64,000 bases of DNA from UBA1413 sp964567485 (GTDB lineage: Bacteria; Bacteroidota; Bacteroidia; Bacteroidales; Prolixibacteraceae), in the NCBI GenBank assembly GCA_964567485.1, contig CAZMMX010000004.1, positions 76,260 through 140,259 on the forward strand, read 5' to 3'. This document shows, in pieces, positions 33,807 to 42,407 of this stretch. Under the pieces are notes generated by a model that had not been told where the DNA came from, made no database searches, and worked only from the letters and a program-made list of their open reading frames with translations. Every line of letters starts with the position of its first letter. Position 1 is the first letter of the stretch. The translations under genes were made by a program, and so were the position numbers.

Positions 33807-33868
33807 AATAGCCATGATCAATACATCCCCAAAAGGAATGAATAAACCAATCATGGCTATTACATGTG
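33807..33868 (+). promoter_or_regulatory. Inverted-repeat leader element, copy 2
   Basis: Perfect 11-bp arms AATAGCCATGA (33807-33817) and TCATGGCTATT (33851-33861), a 33-base loop, then ACATGTG. Same design as 3202-3260, but two arm positions differ and the partner arm has changed to match. It ends about 27 bases before the ATG at 33895. Confidence 0.5.
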
Positions 33869-33894
33869 GCCGTTAAAATAGACCATATATTCGC

Positions 33895-34266
33895 ATGAAA
33901 AGATTTATTATTTCGGTAATGCTGCTGTTCGCGGTGGGTCTCCTGCAAGGGCAGGAAAGCGCACCGGGGGTATCTTCCGCCTTTTCTAGGGGTACGGAAG
34001 TGCAGGCTGCACAGCCCGAAGTGAAGGTCTTCCCCAATCCCGTCCATAACCGCCGTTTTACCGTGGAAACCGGAAATGCCCTGATCAGGGAGATCCGGAT
34101 CACCAACATCGCCGGGTCACAAGTCTATCTCAAGAAATTTCCGGTGCCCGTACAGCGCTTCGAAATCACCACTGACAACATCCCCGACGGTGTTTACCTT
34201 CTCAGGGTCAGCAATTCGGGGAATACGGCAAAGACCGTGAAACTGCTGGTGAGCAATCCCAAATAA
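33895..34266 (+). CDS. Minimal T9SS sorting-domain protein
   Basis: A 123-residue secreted protein made of a signal peptide (1-20, MKRFIISVMLLFAVGLLQGQ), a 22-residue linker without recognisable domain, and a complete type A sorting domain of the type IX secretion system (43-123: VKVFPNPVHNRRFTVE, ITNIAGSQVYLKKFPV, IPDGVYLLRVSNSGNTAKTVKLLV). Normally such domains sit at the end of large enzymes or adhesins and are cleaved when cargo is attached to the surface. Here there is practically no cargo. It has its own promoter. It could be a free sorting-domain protein, a secretion competitor, or the remnant of a gene that lost its cargo part. Confidence 0.88.
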   Translation: MKRFIISVMLLFAVGLLQGQESAPGVSSAFSRGTEVQAAQPEVKVFPNPVHNRRFTVETGNALIREIRITNIAGSQVYLKKFPVPVQRFEITTDNIPDGVYLLRVSNSGNTAKTVKLLVSNPK

Positions 34267-34320
34267 CAGCGCCCCTTCCCGTCCGGGTCCCCATTCCGCG
34301 AATAATCAGTTTTTCATGAG

Positions 34321-34728
34321 TGGTCAGTACTTACATGATTAGTCAGTACTTACATGATTAGTCAATACTTACATGATTAGTCAGTACTTACACGATTAGT
34401 CAGTACTTACATGATTAGTCAATACTTACATGATTAGTCAATACTTACATGATTAGTCAGTACTTACACGATTAGTCNNNNNNNNNNNNNNNNNNNNNNN
34501 NNNNNNNNNNNNNNNNNNNNNNNNNNNNNNNNNNNNNNNNNNNNNNNNNNNNNNNNNNNNNNNNNNNNNNNNNNNNNAGTCAATACTTACATGATTAGTC
34601 AGTACTTACACGATTAGTCAGTACTTACATGACTAGTCAGTACTTACATGACTAGTCAGTACTTACATGACTAGTCAGTACTTACATGATTAGTCAGTAC
34701 TTACATGATTAGTCAGTATATACGTGAA
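34321..34728. repeat. 19-bp tandem repeat (minisatellite)
   Basis: The unit TAGTCAGTACTTACATGAT repeats head to tail: eight copies at 34321-34472, at least seven more at 34577-34709 and a degenerate last copy to 34728, interrupted by the N gap. Copies differ at three positions (CAG/CAA, ATG/ACG, GAT/GAC). Read in order the variants form a pattern that recurs on both sides of the gap. The period is not a multiple of three, so it is non-coding. No other gene lies in 34267-34832. Confidence 0.95.
34478..34577. other. Scaffold gap (100 N)
   Basis: Exactly 100 N, a placeholder length, inside the 19-bp repeat. The last 42 known bases on the left match the first 42 on the right, so the true array length is unknown and may be longer or shorter. 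Confidence 0.98.
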
Positions 34729-34832
34729 TGACCCGGATTTGTGTGAATGGAAGTCCATCACAGTGAAATATACGCTTATCAGGCACCACTACCCGATTAT
34801 AGCAGAAGGTTGGGGAATGCGCTTACCGGAAT

Positions 34833-36359
34833 TCAGCGTCTTTTCAGACCGAGTACCCCCAGGAGGCCCCGGGTGACCTCGCGGGCCACGGTACGGGTAA
34901 CAGAGCTCTTCATGATTTTTTCGAAGGTGGAGACCTGGCGGGTGGTGCGGCCGCGTGCGGGGGTTCTGCCAGTCCGGCTTTTTTCCCTCAGTTCGCGGGC
35001 GTCCTGTTCTTCCATCCTTTCGAGCAGGATTTCGTGGGCACTCTCACGGTCTATATTGCGGTTGTACTTTGTCACCAGCGCCGAACGGTCGACGAGGTCG
35101 CTGATCTCCCCTTCCGAGAGGATGTCCATCCGTGAAAAAGGAGGGCGCATCAGGGTATGCACCAGTTCCGTGGGCATTCCCTTTTCATTAAGGGCCGTGA
35201 CCATGGCTTCGCCGGTTCCCATTTTGGTAATCAACTCATTGGCCACATAAAAGTCGCTCAGAGGATAGTTTTCAGCGGCCAGTTTGATGGCTTTGCGGTC
35301 TTTGGCCGTGAAAGCCCTCAGGGCGTGTTGAACCTTCAGGCCCAGTTGGCCCAGGACTTCGGCGGGGACGTCATCGGGTGACTGCGTCACCAGGATGATA
35401 CCCACCCCCTTGGAACGGATCAACTTGATGGTCATTTCGAACTGGTCAAGCAGGGTTTTGGTGGCATTGCGGAAGATCAGGTGGGCCTCATCGAAGAAGA
35501 TCACCAGTTCAGGTTTGGCCAGGTCTCCTTTTTCCGGCATTTTTTGGAATATCTCAGCCAGCAGGCAGAGCATGAAGGTGCTGAACATCGCCGTATTGCT
35601 CTGGATATCGGTCACCCTCAATATGTTGACCATTCCCCGGCCCTGGTCATCACGGCGCATCAGGTCGACGATGTCAAACGAGGGTTCTCCGAAGAAACGG
35701 GCGGCTCCCTGCTGTTCCAGGCCGGTCAGGCTGCGCATGATGGTCCCGGCCGAGGTGGTCTGGAAAAAGCCGTATTCCTTCTGGAATTCTGCCTTGCCGT
35801 CTTCCTGGACATATTTCAGCACGGTTTTCAGGTCCTCGATGTCGAGAAGCGGCAGCCCTTTGTCGTCGCAGTATTTGAAGACCATGGAGAGGATGCCTGT
35901 CTGGTTTTCATTGAGATCGAGTATTTTACCCAGGAGTACCGGACCGAATTCCGAGACGGTAGCTTTCATTTTCACTCCCGGTTCGTCACTGATGGTCATC
36001 AGTTCCGAGGTGTACCCCCGGGGTTGCCAGTCGAGGCCTATCAGCCGTGATCTCTTCTCGACCACGGCATTTGTGCTTCCCGGGGCGGCAATTCCGCTGA
36101 GGTCCCCCTTGACATCCATCAGCAACACGGGAACTCCGGCATCCGACAACCCTTCGGCAATCAGCTGCAGCGACTTGGTCTTGCCGGTTCCGGTGGCTCC
36201 GGCAATGAGGCCATGCCTGTTCAGGGTTTTCAGGGGCACCGTGACCTGGCATCCGGTCTCCTGGTCTTCCCCCAGAATCGCAGATCCTATCAGAATTGAC
36301 TCTCCCTTGAAGGTATAACTCCCACTTATGGCTTCCACGAATTTTTCCTTGACTTCCAT
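34833..36359 (-). CDS. HerA-like ATPase (DUF853, YjgR type)
   Basis: A 508-residue P-loop ATPase of the DUF853 family, related to HerA/VirB4-type DNA translocases. Walker A is AGATGTGKT (about 53-61). LLMDVKGDLSGIA follows at about 77-90. Walker B is LVIFFDEAHLIF, with a sensor-like ILVTQSPDDVP after it. The C-terminal 60 residues are basic (TGRTPARGRTTRQ, VLGLKRR). The exact role is unknown; the E. coli relative is uncharacterised. It is a single-gene unit between the minisatellite and guaD, divergent from the latter. Confidence 0.9.
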   Translation of the reverse strand: MEVKEKFVEAISGSYTFKGESILIGSAILGEDQETGCQVTVPLKTLNRHGLIAGATGTGKTKSLQLIAEGLSDAGVPVLLMDVKGDLSGIAAPGSTNAVVEKRSRLIGLDWQPRGYTSELMTISDEPGVKMKATVSEFGPVLLGKILDLNENQTGILSMVFKYCDDKGLPLLDIEDLKTVLKYVQEDGKAEFQKEYGFFQTTSAGTIMRSLTGLEQQGAARFFGEPSFDIVDLMRRDDQGRGMVNILRVTDIQSNTAMFSTFMLCLLAEIFQKMPEKGDLAKPELVIFFDEAHLIFRNATKTLLDQFEMTIKLIRSKGVGIILVTQSPDDVPAEVLGQLGLKVQHALRAFTAKDRKAIKLAAENYPLSDFYVANELITKMGTGEAMVTALNEKGMPTELVHTLMRPPFSRMDILSEGEISDLVDRSALVTKYNRNIDRESAHEILLERMEEQDARELREKSRTGRTPARGRTTRQVSTFEKIMKSSVTRTVAREVTRGLLGVLGLKRR

Positions 36360-36429
36360 GATCGCTGCTTTTTGGTTTCCTTTGACACAAAAATAACTAA
36401 TTTATTATTTTTACAGAGAAATTAAACGA

Positions 36430-36915
36430 ATGATGGAAAAAGAGGAAGCTTCAGGTCGTTTCATGAAGCGTGCAGCCGAATTGGCAGCCTATGCCGTGGA
36501 CCATGGGTTGGGAGGGCCTTTTGGTGCCGTGGTGGTGAAGGAGGGTATTATTGTGGGGGAGGGGTATAACCGGGTGACCAGCATTAACGACCCCACCGCC
36601 CATGCCGAAATCATGGCGATCAGGGATGCCTGCGCCAAACTGGAGACCTTCCAGCTCACGGGATGTGAAATCTACAGCAGTTGCGAACCCTGTCCCATGT
36701 GCCTGGGGGCCATATACTGGGCCCGCCCCGACAGGCTCATCTACGGAACCACCCGCTACGACGCCGCCGACGCCGGCTTTGACGACGCCTTCATTTACCA
36801 TGAAATGGCTCTTCCTGAAAAGGAGAGGAAAATCCCTGTCCTTTACCTCCCCGACAAGGAAGCCCGCAAGGTCTTCCTGCAGTGGAAAAAGAGAGAAAAC
36901 AAAACCGCTTATTAA
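36430..36915 (+). CDS. guaD: Guanine deaminase (CMP/dCMP deaminase fold)
   Basis: A 161-residue zinc deaminase. The zinc site is DPTAHAEIMAI (HAE near 57-59) and SSCEPCPMCLGAIYWA (PCxxC). The segment AADAGFDDAFIYHE is characteristic of the B. subtilis GuaD group, which converts guanine to xanthine, and separates it from TadA. Start MMEKEEA at 36430; the second Met is equally possible. A simple purine-salvage role is expected. Confidence 0.85.
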   Translation: MMEKEEASGRFMKRAAELAAYAVDHGLGGPFGAVVVKEGIIVGEGYNRVTSINDPTAHAEIMAIRDACAKLETFQLTGCEIYSSCEPCPMCLGAIYWARPDRLIYGTTRYDAADAGFDDAFIYHEMALPEKERKIPVLYLPDKEARKVFLQWKKRENKTAY

Positions 36916-36934
36916 GTTGTTCAACTATTTTTAT

Positions 36935-36970
36935 TAACTTGGGAATTGACAATTTCTACCGGGTAGAAAT
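36935..36970 (+). promoter_or_regulatory. Promoter-like box and 19-bp palindrome before DUF4332 gene
   Basis: TAACTTGG (36935-36942) matches TAnnTTTG at seven of eight positions. Ten bases later ATTTCTACC-G-GGTAGAAAT (36952-36970) is a perfect palindrome with 9-bp arms. It lies 41 bases before the ATG and would cover the transcription start, the usual place for a repressor site. No matching regulator is seen nearby. Confidence 0.5.
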
Positions 36971-37011
36971 AACTCATATACCTGATTAACACTCATTTAA
37001 ACGAAACCATT

Positions 37012-37419
37012 ATGGCAAAAAAAATTAAGGAAATTGAAGGGATCGGTCCGGTGTTCGCTGAGAAGCTGGGGAAAGCCGGTGTTTTGACTGTTGAAAGCCT
37101 TCTGGAAAAAGGGTCCACCCGTGGTGGCCGCAAGGCCCTTGCCGACGCCGCAGGAATCGACGAGAGCAAGGTATTGAACTGGGTCAACAAAGCCGACCTG
37201 TTCAGGATCAAGGGCGTGGGGCCCCAGTTTTCAGAACTTCTGGAAGCTGCCGGTGTAGACACCGTTAAGGAACTGAAAAATCGCAATGCCGAGAACTTGT
37301 ACCAGAAACTGGTGGAGGTTCAGGCAGAGAAGAAAATCACCCGTGCCGTGCCCGCCCTTAAGCAGGTCACCAATTTCATAGAGCAGGCAAAAACCCTGCC
37401 TCCCGTGGTGACATACTGA
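37012..37419 (+). CDS. DUF4332 helix-hairpin-helix protein
   Basis: A 135-residue protein with two helix-hairpin-helix-like repeats: IEGIGPVFAEKLGKAGV (about 8-24) and IKGVGPQFSELLEAAGV (about 65-81), each followed by helical spacer. This matches DUF4332, a family with presumed nucleic-acid-binding hairpins. No signal peptide. It is a monocistronic unit: palindrome-bearing promoter upstream and a strong terminator downstream. Function unknown; non-specific DNA binding is plausible. Confidence 0.85.
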   Translation: MAKKIKEIEGIGPVFAEKLGKAGVLTVESLLEKGSTRGGRKALADAAGIDESKVLNWVNKADLFRIKGVGPQFSELLEAAGVDTVKELKNRNAENLYQKLVEVQAEKKITRAVPALKQVTNFIEQAKTLPPVVTY

Positions 37420-37444
37420 TTCCGGCTCATCGGATAATCAGGAT

Positions 37445-37482
37445 AGAGGCTGTTCCCGTGTAAGGAGCAGCCTCTTTTTTTT
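37445..37482 (+). terminator. Rho-independent terminator after DUF4332 gene
   Basis: AGAGGCTGTTCC-CGTGTA-AGGAGCAGCCTCT followed by a run of nine T; arms AGAGGCTG.TCC/GGA.CAGCCTCT. Confidence 0.88.
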
Positions 37483-37490
37483 TAACTTTG
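37483..37490 (+). promoter_or_regulatory. -7 promoter box for leuS
   Basis: TAACTTTG, an exact TAnnTTTG, follows the T-run of the upstream terminator without a gap. It overlaps an in-frame ATG at 37488, so translation of leuS must start later, at 37524. Confidence 0.65.
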
Positions 37491-37523
37491 CGACTTCGTT
37501 TTTCAAACAAACTGAGCTGCAGC

Positions 37524-40175
37524 ATGGAATACAATTTCGGTGATATCGAGAAGAAGTGGCAGGCGATGTGGGAGGAGAAGAAAACCTTCCGTACGGAGGA
37601 TGATTTTTCGAAGCCCAAGTACTACATTTTGGATATGTTTCCCTATCCTTCAGGGGCGGGGTTGCATGTAGGCCATCCTGAGGGATACACGGCCACTGAT
37701 ATTCTCAGCAGGTACAAGCGGATGAGGGGTTTCAACGTACTACATCCGATGGGGTGGGATGCCTTCGGGCTCCCTGCAGAGCAATATGCCATTCAAACGG
37801 GAACCCACCCGGCGCTGACCACCCGGAAAAACTGCGACAACTTCCGGCGGCAGATCAAGGCCCTGGGGCTCAGTTATGACTGGGACCGGGAAATCAACAC
37901 CACCGACCCGGAATACTTCAAATGGACACAATGGATATTCCTGCAGCTCTTCAACACCTGGTACGATCAGGAGAGCGGCAAGGGAAGGCCTGTGAGTGAA
38001 CTTCCCGTTCCTCAGGAGGTGATCGCCCGGGGGAAGGAGGCAGTCAGAAAATATACCGATGACCGTCGGCTGGCCTATTATGACCATGCCCAGGTGTGGT
38101 GGTGTGGTTCCTGCCGTACCGTTTGCGCCAATGAGGAAGTGCTCACCGACGGGTCGCATGAAAAATGCGGTCACCCCGTGATCCGCAAAAACCTCAAGCA
38201 GTGGCTGCTCCGCATTCCCCACTATGCTGAGAGGCTGTTGTCAGGTCTCGATGGCCTTGACTGGCCTGAGGGGGTGAAGGATATGCAGCGTAACTGGATC
38301 GGCAAATCGCAGGGTGCCGAAGTGGAGTTTCCCATCATTGGACAGGAGATCTCCCTGAAGGTGTACACCACCCGTCCCGACACCCTGTTCGGGGCTACCT
38401 ATATGGTCATCTCCCCTGAGCATCCCCTTGTCGATCAGCTGGTAACCCCTGAGAACCGTCTCCTTGCCCGGGAGTATTCCCGGGCGGCCTCCCTCAAGTC
38501 GGATCTTGACCGCACCGAGCTGGCCAAGGAAAAGAGCGGGGTTTTCACCGGCAGCATGGCCGAAAATCCGGTCACCGGAGAGGCCATTCCGGTATGGATT
38601 GCCGACTATGTGCTGATGGGCTATGGTACCGGGGCCATCATGGCCGTTCCCGCCCACGACACCCGGGACTTTGAGTTCGCCAAGAAATTCGGGATTCCCG
38701 TGAAATGCATCCTTGACCCTGCGGAAGCCCCCGCCACCACCCGCGAAGAGGTGCTGGCAGGTAACGCCTGCTGGACAGGCGACGGCCTTTACATCCATTC
38801 CGCCAATCCCAGCAGGGAAATCGACATCAACGGACTGAACAAGGAACAGGGCATCGCCGCCATCACCCGGTGGCTCGAAACCCGGGGTATCGGCAAGGCC
38901 ACCGTCAATTACAAAATCAGGGACTGGCTCTTCAGCAGGCAGCGCTACTGGGGGGAACCCTTTCCGGTGATTCACTGGGAAGATGGGGAGGTGACCCTCG
39001 ATGAGGAGCTTCCCGTGGTTCTGCCCGAGATGGAGAAATATGAACCCGGAGAAGGGGGGGAATCGCCGCTGGCCAATGCCAGGGAGTGGCTGTCGGTCAT
39101 GGGGAAAGATGGGCGCAGAGGTCGCAGGGAAACCAATACGATGCCCCAGTGGGCCGGTTCGTGCTGGTACTATCTCCGTTTTATCGATCCCCGCAATAAG
39201 AAGAATATCTTCGACCCGAAGCTTGAAAAATACTGGATGCCCGTCGACCTCTACGTTGGCGGCGCCGAACATGCCGTCCTTCACCTCCTATACAGCCGTT
39301 TCTGGCACAAGGTGCTCTTTGACCTGGGCATCGTCTCTACCGATGAACCCTTTGCCCGGCTCTTCAACCAGGGAATGATCCTGGCCTTTGCCTATGAAAC
39401 CGCTACTGGCGCCAAGGTCAGCTCTGACCTGGTGGAGGAACACGACGGAGGTTACCGCCACACCGAAACCGGGGAAACCCTCTACCAGATCGTGGCCAAA
39501 ATGTCAAAATCCCTTAAAAATGTGATTAACCCCGACGATGTGGTCAGGCAGTATGGTGCCGATGCCCTGCGCCTCTACGAAATGTTTATGGGCCCCCTCG
39601 ATGAGCGGAAACCCTGGGCCGAGAAGGGAGTCAAGGGGGTTTTCAACTTTCTGAACCGGGTGTATCGTTTCTTCTCGGAGCCTGCCAACATCAGGGAGGG
39701 GGAGGAAGAGCCGGAAATGCTCAAAGCCCTGCACCAAGCCATCCTCAAGGTCACCTCCGATGTGGAAGGACTTAAATTCAATACCGCCATTTCAGCCCTG
39801 ATGGTCTTCAACAACACGGCCATGAAAAGAGGGAGTATCGCCCGCAGTTCTGCCGAAACCTATGTTAAACTGCTCTCCCCCTTTGCCCCCCACATGGGAG
39901 AGGAGTTATGGTCGCAGCTGGGCCATGGTCAAACCCTGGCCTATGAAAGCTGGCCTGAGGCCGATGAAAGCCTTCTGGTGGAAGAGAGTTTCGACTACCC
40001 GGTCTCCTTTAACGGGAAACTGCGTTTCAAAATGGAACTTCCGCTGAACATGACGGTGGCGGAAGTCGAAAAAGCCGTGGTGGATCACCCGAAAACCGGC
40101 CACTACCTCGAGGGTAAAAGCCTGCGAAAAATCATCGTGGTGCCCGGGAAAATCATCAATGTCGTCATTGCCTGA
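37524..40175 (+). CDS. leuS: Leucine-tRNA ligase
   Basis: An 883-residue class I synthetase. HIGH motif as HVGH (48-51, in YPSGAGLHVGHPEGYTATD). A zinc-ribbon-like insertion follows (WWCGSCRTVCANEE, then HEKCGHP, about 191-220). The CP1 editing domain includes TTRPDTLFGATYMVISPEHPLV and GTGAIMAVPAHDTRDFEF. KMSKS occurs as AKMSKSLKN (about 657-665), and the anticodon-binding C-terminus ends GKIINVVIA. Start 37524 (MEYNFGDIEKKWQ) matches family N-termini. It is followed 11 bases later by yitT. Confidence 0.97.
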   Translation: MEYNFGDIEKKWQAMWEEKKTFRTEDDFSKPKYYILDMFPYPSGAGLHVGHPEGYTATDILSRYKRMRGFNVLHPMGWDAFGLPAEQYAIQTGTHPALTTRKNCDNFRRQIKALGLSYDWDREINTTDPEYFKWTQWIFLQLFNTWYDQESGKGRPVSELPVPQEVIARGKEAVRKYTDDRRLAYYDHAQVWWCGSCRTVCANEEVLTDGSHEKCGHPVIRKNLKQWLLRIPHYAERLLSGLDGLDWPEGVKDMQRNWIGKSQGAEVEFPIIGQEISLKVYTTRPDTLFGATYMVISPEHPLVDQLVTPENRLLAREYSRAASLKSDLDRTELAKEKSGVFTGSMAENPVTGEAIPVWIADYVLMGYGTGAIMAVPAHDTRDFEFAKKFGIPVKCILDPAEAPATTREEVLAGNACWTGDGLYIHSANPSREIDINGLNKEQGIAAITRWLETRGIGKATVNYKIRDWLFSRQRYWGEPFPVIHWEDGEVTLDEELPVVLPEMEKYEPGEGGESPLANAREWLSVMGKDGRRGRRETNTMPQWAGSCWYYLRFIDPRNKKNIFDPKLEKYWMPVDLYVGGAEHAVLHLLYSRFWHKVLFDLGIVSTDEPFARLFNQGMILAFAYETATGAKVSSDLVEEHDGGYRHTETGETLYQIVAKMSKSLKNVINPDDVVRQYGADALRLYEMFMGPLDERKPWAEKGVKGVFNFLNRVYRFFSEPANIREGEEEPEMLKALHQAILKVTSDVEGLKFNTAISALMVFNNTAMKRGSIARSSAETYVKLLSPFAPHMGEELWSQLGHGQTLAYESWPEADESLLVEESFDYPVSFNGKLRFKMELPLNMTVAEVEKAVVDHPKTGHYLEGKSLRKIIVVPGKIINVVIA

Positions 40176-40186
40176 AAACCTGTCCT

Positions 40187-41053
40187 ATGAAGGAGTTGTT
40201 CAAAAAGAGGATCGCGCTCATTGAGGACTACCTCATCATCACCATGGGGTTGCTGCTCTATGCGGTATCGTGGACCCTTTTCATCCTTCCTGCCCATATC
40301 ACGGGAGGCGGGGTGAGCGGCATCGGGGCCGTGATCTATTTTGCCTCGGGATTTCCGATTGGGGTGACCTATTTCCTGGTCAACATTGTGCTGGTGGCCA
40401 TTGCATTGAAAGTACTGGGCTCGGGTTTCGGCATCAAAACCATATACAGCATGGCGGTCATCACCGTGGCCCTTACCGTCACCCAGGAACTCATGAAGGA
40501 ACCCCTGATTGACGATATCTTTCTCTCTTCGGTGCTGGGGGGAGGCCTTGCCGGCGTGGGACTGGGAATCGTCTTCGCCCGCGGGGGATCTACCGGGGGT
40601 ACCGATATCATCGCCGCCATCGTCAACAAATACAAAAATATCAGTCCCGGCAGGGTCATCCTATACTGCGACGTGTTGATCATCGCCTCCTCCTATCTGG
40701 TGCTGAAGTCGGTAGACAAGCTGGTATACGGATATGTGGCCATGGCGGTCACCTCCTATTCCCTTGACGCGGTGCTCAGTGGAGCCAACCGGTCGGCGCA
40801 GATGCTGATCTTCTCACGGAAATATGAAGAGATTGCCGACTTTATCAACCAGCAGAGATATCGCGGGGTCACCGTGATTGACGGCGTGGGCTGGTATACC
40901 AAGGAGAATGTGAAAGTGGTCATTTCTGTGGTCAGAAAAAGGGAGACCGGGGCTATCTTTAGAAAAATCAAGGAAATCGATCCCAATGCGTTCATTTCCA
41001 TGGGAAGTGTCATGGGAGTATATGGGCAGGGATTCGATCAATTAAAACTATAA
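40187..41053 (+). CDS. YitT family membrane protein
   Basis: A 288-residue inner-membrane protein with five to six membrane segments in the first 185 residues (YLIITMGLLLYAVSWTLFILP, GVTYFLVNIVLVAIALKVLG, SVLGGGLAGVGLGIVFARGGSTGGTDIIA). The cytoplasmic DUF2179 domain is at about 210-288 (GVTVIDGVGWYTKENVKVVISVV). Family function is unknown; a transport role is often assumed. It lies in a leuS-yitT-M23 run with gaps of 11 and 1 base. Confidence 0.9.
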   Translation: MKELFKKRIALIEDYLIITMGLLLYAVSWTLFILPAHITGGGVSGIGAVIYFASGFPIGVTYFLVNIVLVAIALKVLGSGFGIKTIYSMAVITVALTVTQELMKEPLIDDIFLSSVLGGGLAGVGLGIVFARGGSTGGTDIIAAIVNKYKNISPGRVILYCDVLIIASSYLVLKSVDKLVYGYVAMAVTSYSLDAVLSGANRSAQMLIFSRKYEEIADFINQQRYRGVTVIDGVGWYTKENVKVVISVVRKRETGAIFRKIKEIDPNAFISMGSVMGVYGQGFDQLKL

Positions 41054-41054
41054 C

Positions 41055-42299
41055 ATGGATTGGAAGAAAACAGGTAAATTCCTGATCACCGGTGTCGTGC
41101 TTCTTACAGTAGCCACCGCCGCTTACATTTTGCTCACCCCTAAAAAACCCCTGGAACCCGTTTCGGAAGCCGTGATCCCAGAGATGCGTTTCGGCTTCCC
41201 CGTCGATTCCTTCCACATCGTGGAGGGGGTGGTCAAACCCAACCAGAACCTGGGCGACATCCTGACAGGTTTCGGGTTGAACATGTCCACGATCGACCAG
41301 CTTGCCCAAAACTGCGAGGGGATCTTCGACGTCAGGAAGATCAGGACTGGCCAGCACTTCTTCCTTTTCCAGAGTCCCGACTCTACCCGCGAGGCCCGAT
41401 ACCTGGTCTACGAAAACAACAGGATCGAGTATGTGATTTTTGATCTTTCCGACTCTCTCTCCATTTCTCTGGGAAGAAAAAAGGTGCATGTCGAACAGCG
41501 GGCGGCCAGCGGAAGGATCGAATCAAGCCTGTGGAACACGATGACTTCCAACAATCTGAACCCCGTGCTGGCTGTGGAAATGAGTGAGATCTACGCCTGG
41601 ACCATTGACTTTTTCGGCATTCAGAAGGGGGACAGGTTCCGGTTGCTGTATGAGGAGCAATTCGTGGACACGGTATCCATTGGAGTAGGCCCCATCTATG
41701 CCGCAGAGTTCGAACATATGGAAAAAAGCTATTACGCCTTCCGGTTTTCGCAGGATGAAGGGGTTGACTATTTCGATGACCGGGGTGAGAACCTCAGAAA
41801 AGCCTTTCTGAAGGCACCATTGAAGTTTACGCGGATCAGCTCCCACTTTTCGGGAAGCCGTCTTCACCCTGTGCTGAAGATCAGACGCCCCCACTACGGG
41901 GTGGACTATGCGGCCCCCAGAGGGACGCCGGTTGTGAGCATCGGCGAAGGAACAGTCATAGAAAGAGGCTATAAGGGAGGTGGCGGCAATACCATAAAAA
42001 TCAAACACAACACGGTATACACCACCCTGTACCTGCACCTTTCGGGATTTGCCAAAGGTATCGCTCCCGGATCCAGGGTCAGGCAGGGTGAAGTGATCGG
42101 ATATGTGGGCTCTACAGGGTTGTCGACGGGTCCTCATCTCGACTTCCGGGTTTACAAAAACGGGACTCCCATCGATCCCCTGAAGCTCGACGTTCCTCCC
42201 GGGGAACCCGTAAAGGCGAAATTCAAGCCCGAATTCACCAATAACAAAGACTCCCTGACCGCATTGCTTTACAAAATCAACTGGAACGGCCACTTATAA
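41055..42299 (+). CDS. M23 family metallopeptidase, membrane-anchored
   Basis: A 414-residue cell-wall endopeptidase-like protein. N-terminal anchor at about 10-29 (FLITGVVLLTVATAAYILL), then a LysM/OapA-like region (VEGVVKPNQNLGDILTGFGLNMSTI), then the M23 domain from about 258. The first metal motif is intact (H280 and D284 in HYGVD). The second motif, normally HxH, reads HLD (H361, D363), so the usual second zinc-ligand His is Asp. This HLDxR form occurs in other M23 proteins and may still bind zinc. Expected role: cutting peptidoglycan cross-links in the periplasm. Starts one base after yitT. Confidence 0.9.
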   Translation: MDWKKTGKFLITGVVLLTVATAAYILLTPKKPLEPVSEAVIPEMRFGFPVDSFHIVEGVVKPNQNLGDILTGFGLNMSTIDQLAQNCEGIFDVRKIRTGQHFFLFQSPDSTREARYLVYENNRIEYVIFDLSDSLSISLGRKKVHVEQRAASGRIESSLWNTMTSNNLNPVLAVEMSEIYAWTIDFFGIQKGDRFRLLYEEQFVDTVSIGVGPIYAAEFEHMEKSYYAFRFSQDEGVDYFDDRGENLRKAFLKAPLKFTRISSHFSGSRLHPVLKIRRPHYGVDYAAPRGTPVVSIGEGTVIERGYKGGGGNTIKIKHNTVYTTLYLHLSGFAKGIAPGSRVRQGEVIGYVGSTGLSTGPHLDFRVYKNGTPIDPLKLDVPPGEPVKAKFKPEFTNNKDSLTALLYKINWNGHL

Positions 42300-42407
42300 T
42301 CCTGAGCGGTCCTGATTCCGGAAGCACGCACCGGAAATTAGGGATGGCCTTCCGGGAGAAAGGGGCACTGGCAGATTACCCAATCGCCAGGAACTGCGGG
42401 GGAGCGT

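Noticed and set aside
34321..34728. CRISPR array
   Set aside because: The 19-bp units are directly adjacent with no spacers, and no cas gene is present.
35395..36318. 307-codon plus-strand frame antisense to the HerA-like ATPase
   Set aside because: Serine/Arg-rich shadow frame without family resemblance; the opposite strand has clear Walker motifs.
38241..39284. 347-codon minus-strand frame over leuS
   Set aside because: Antisense shadow; leuS has all synthetase motifs in the plus frame.
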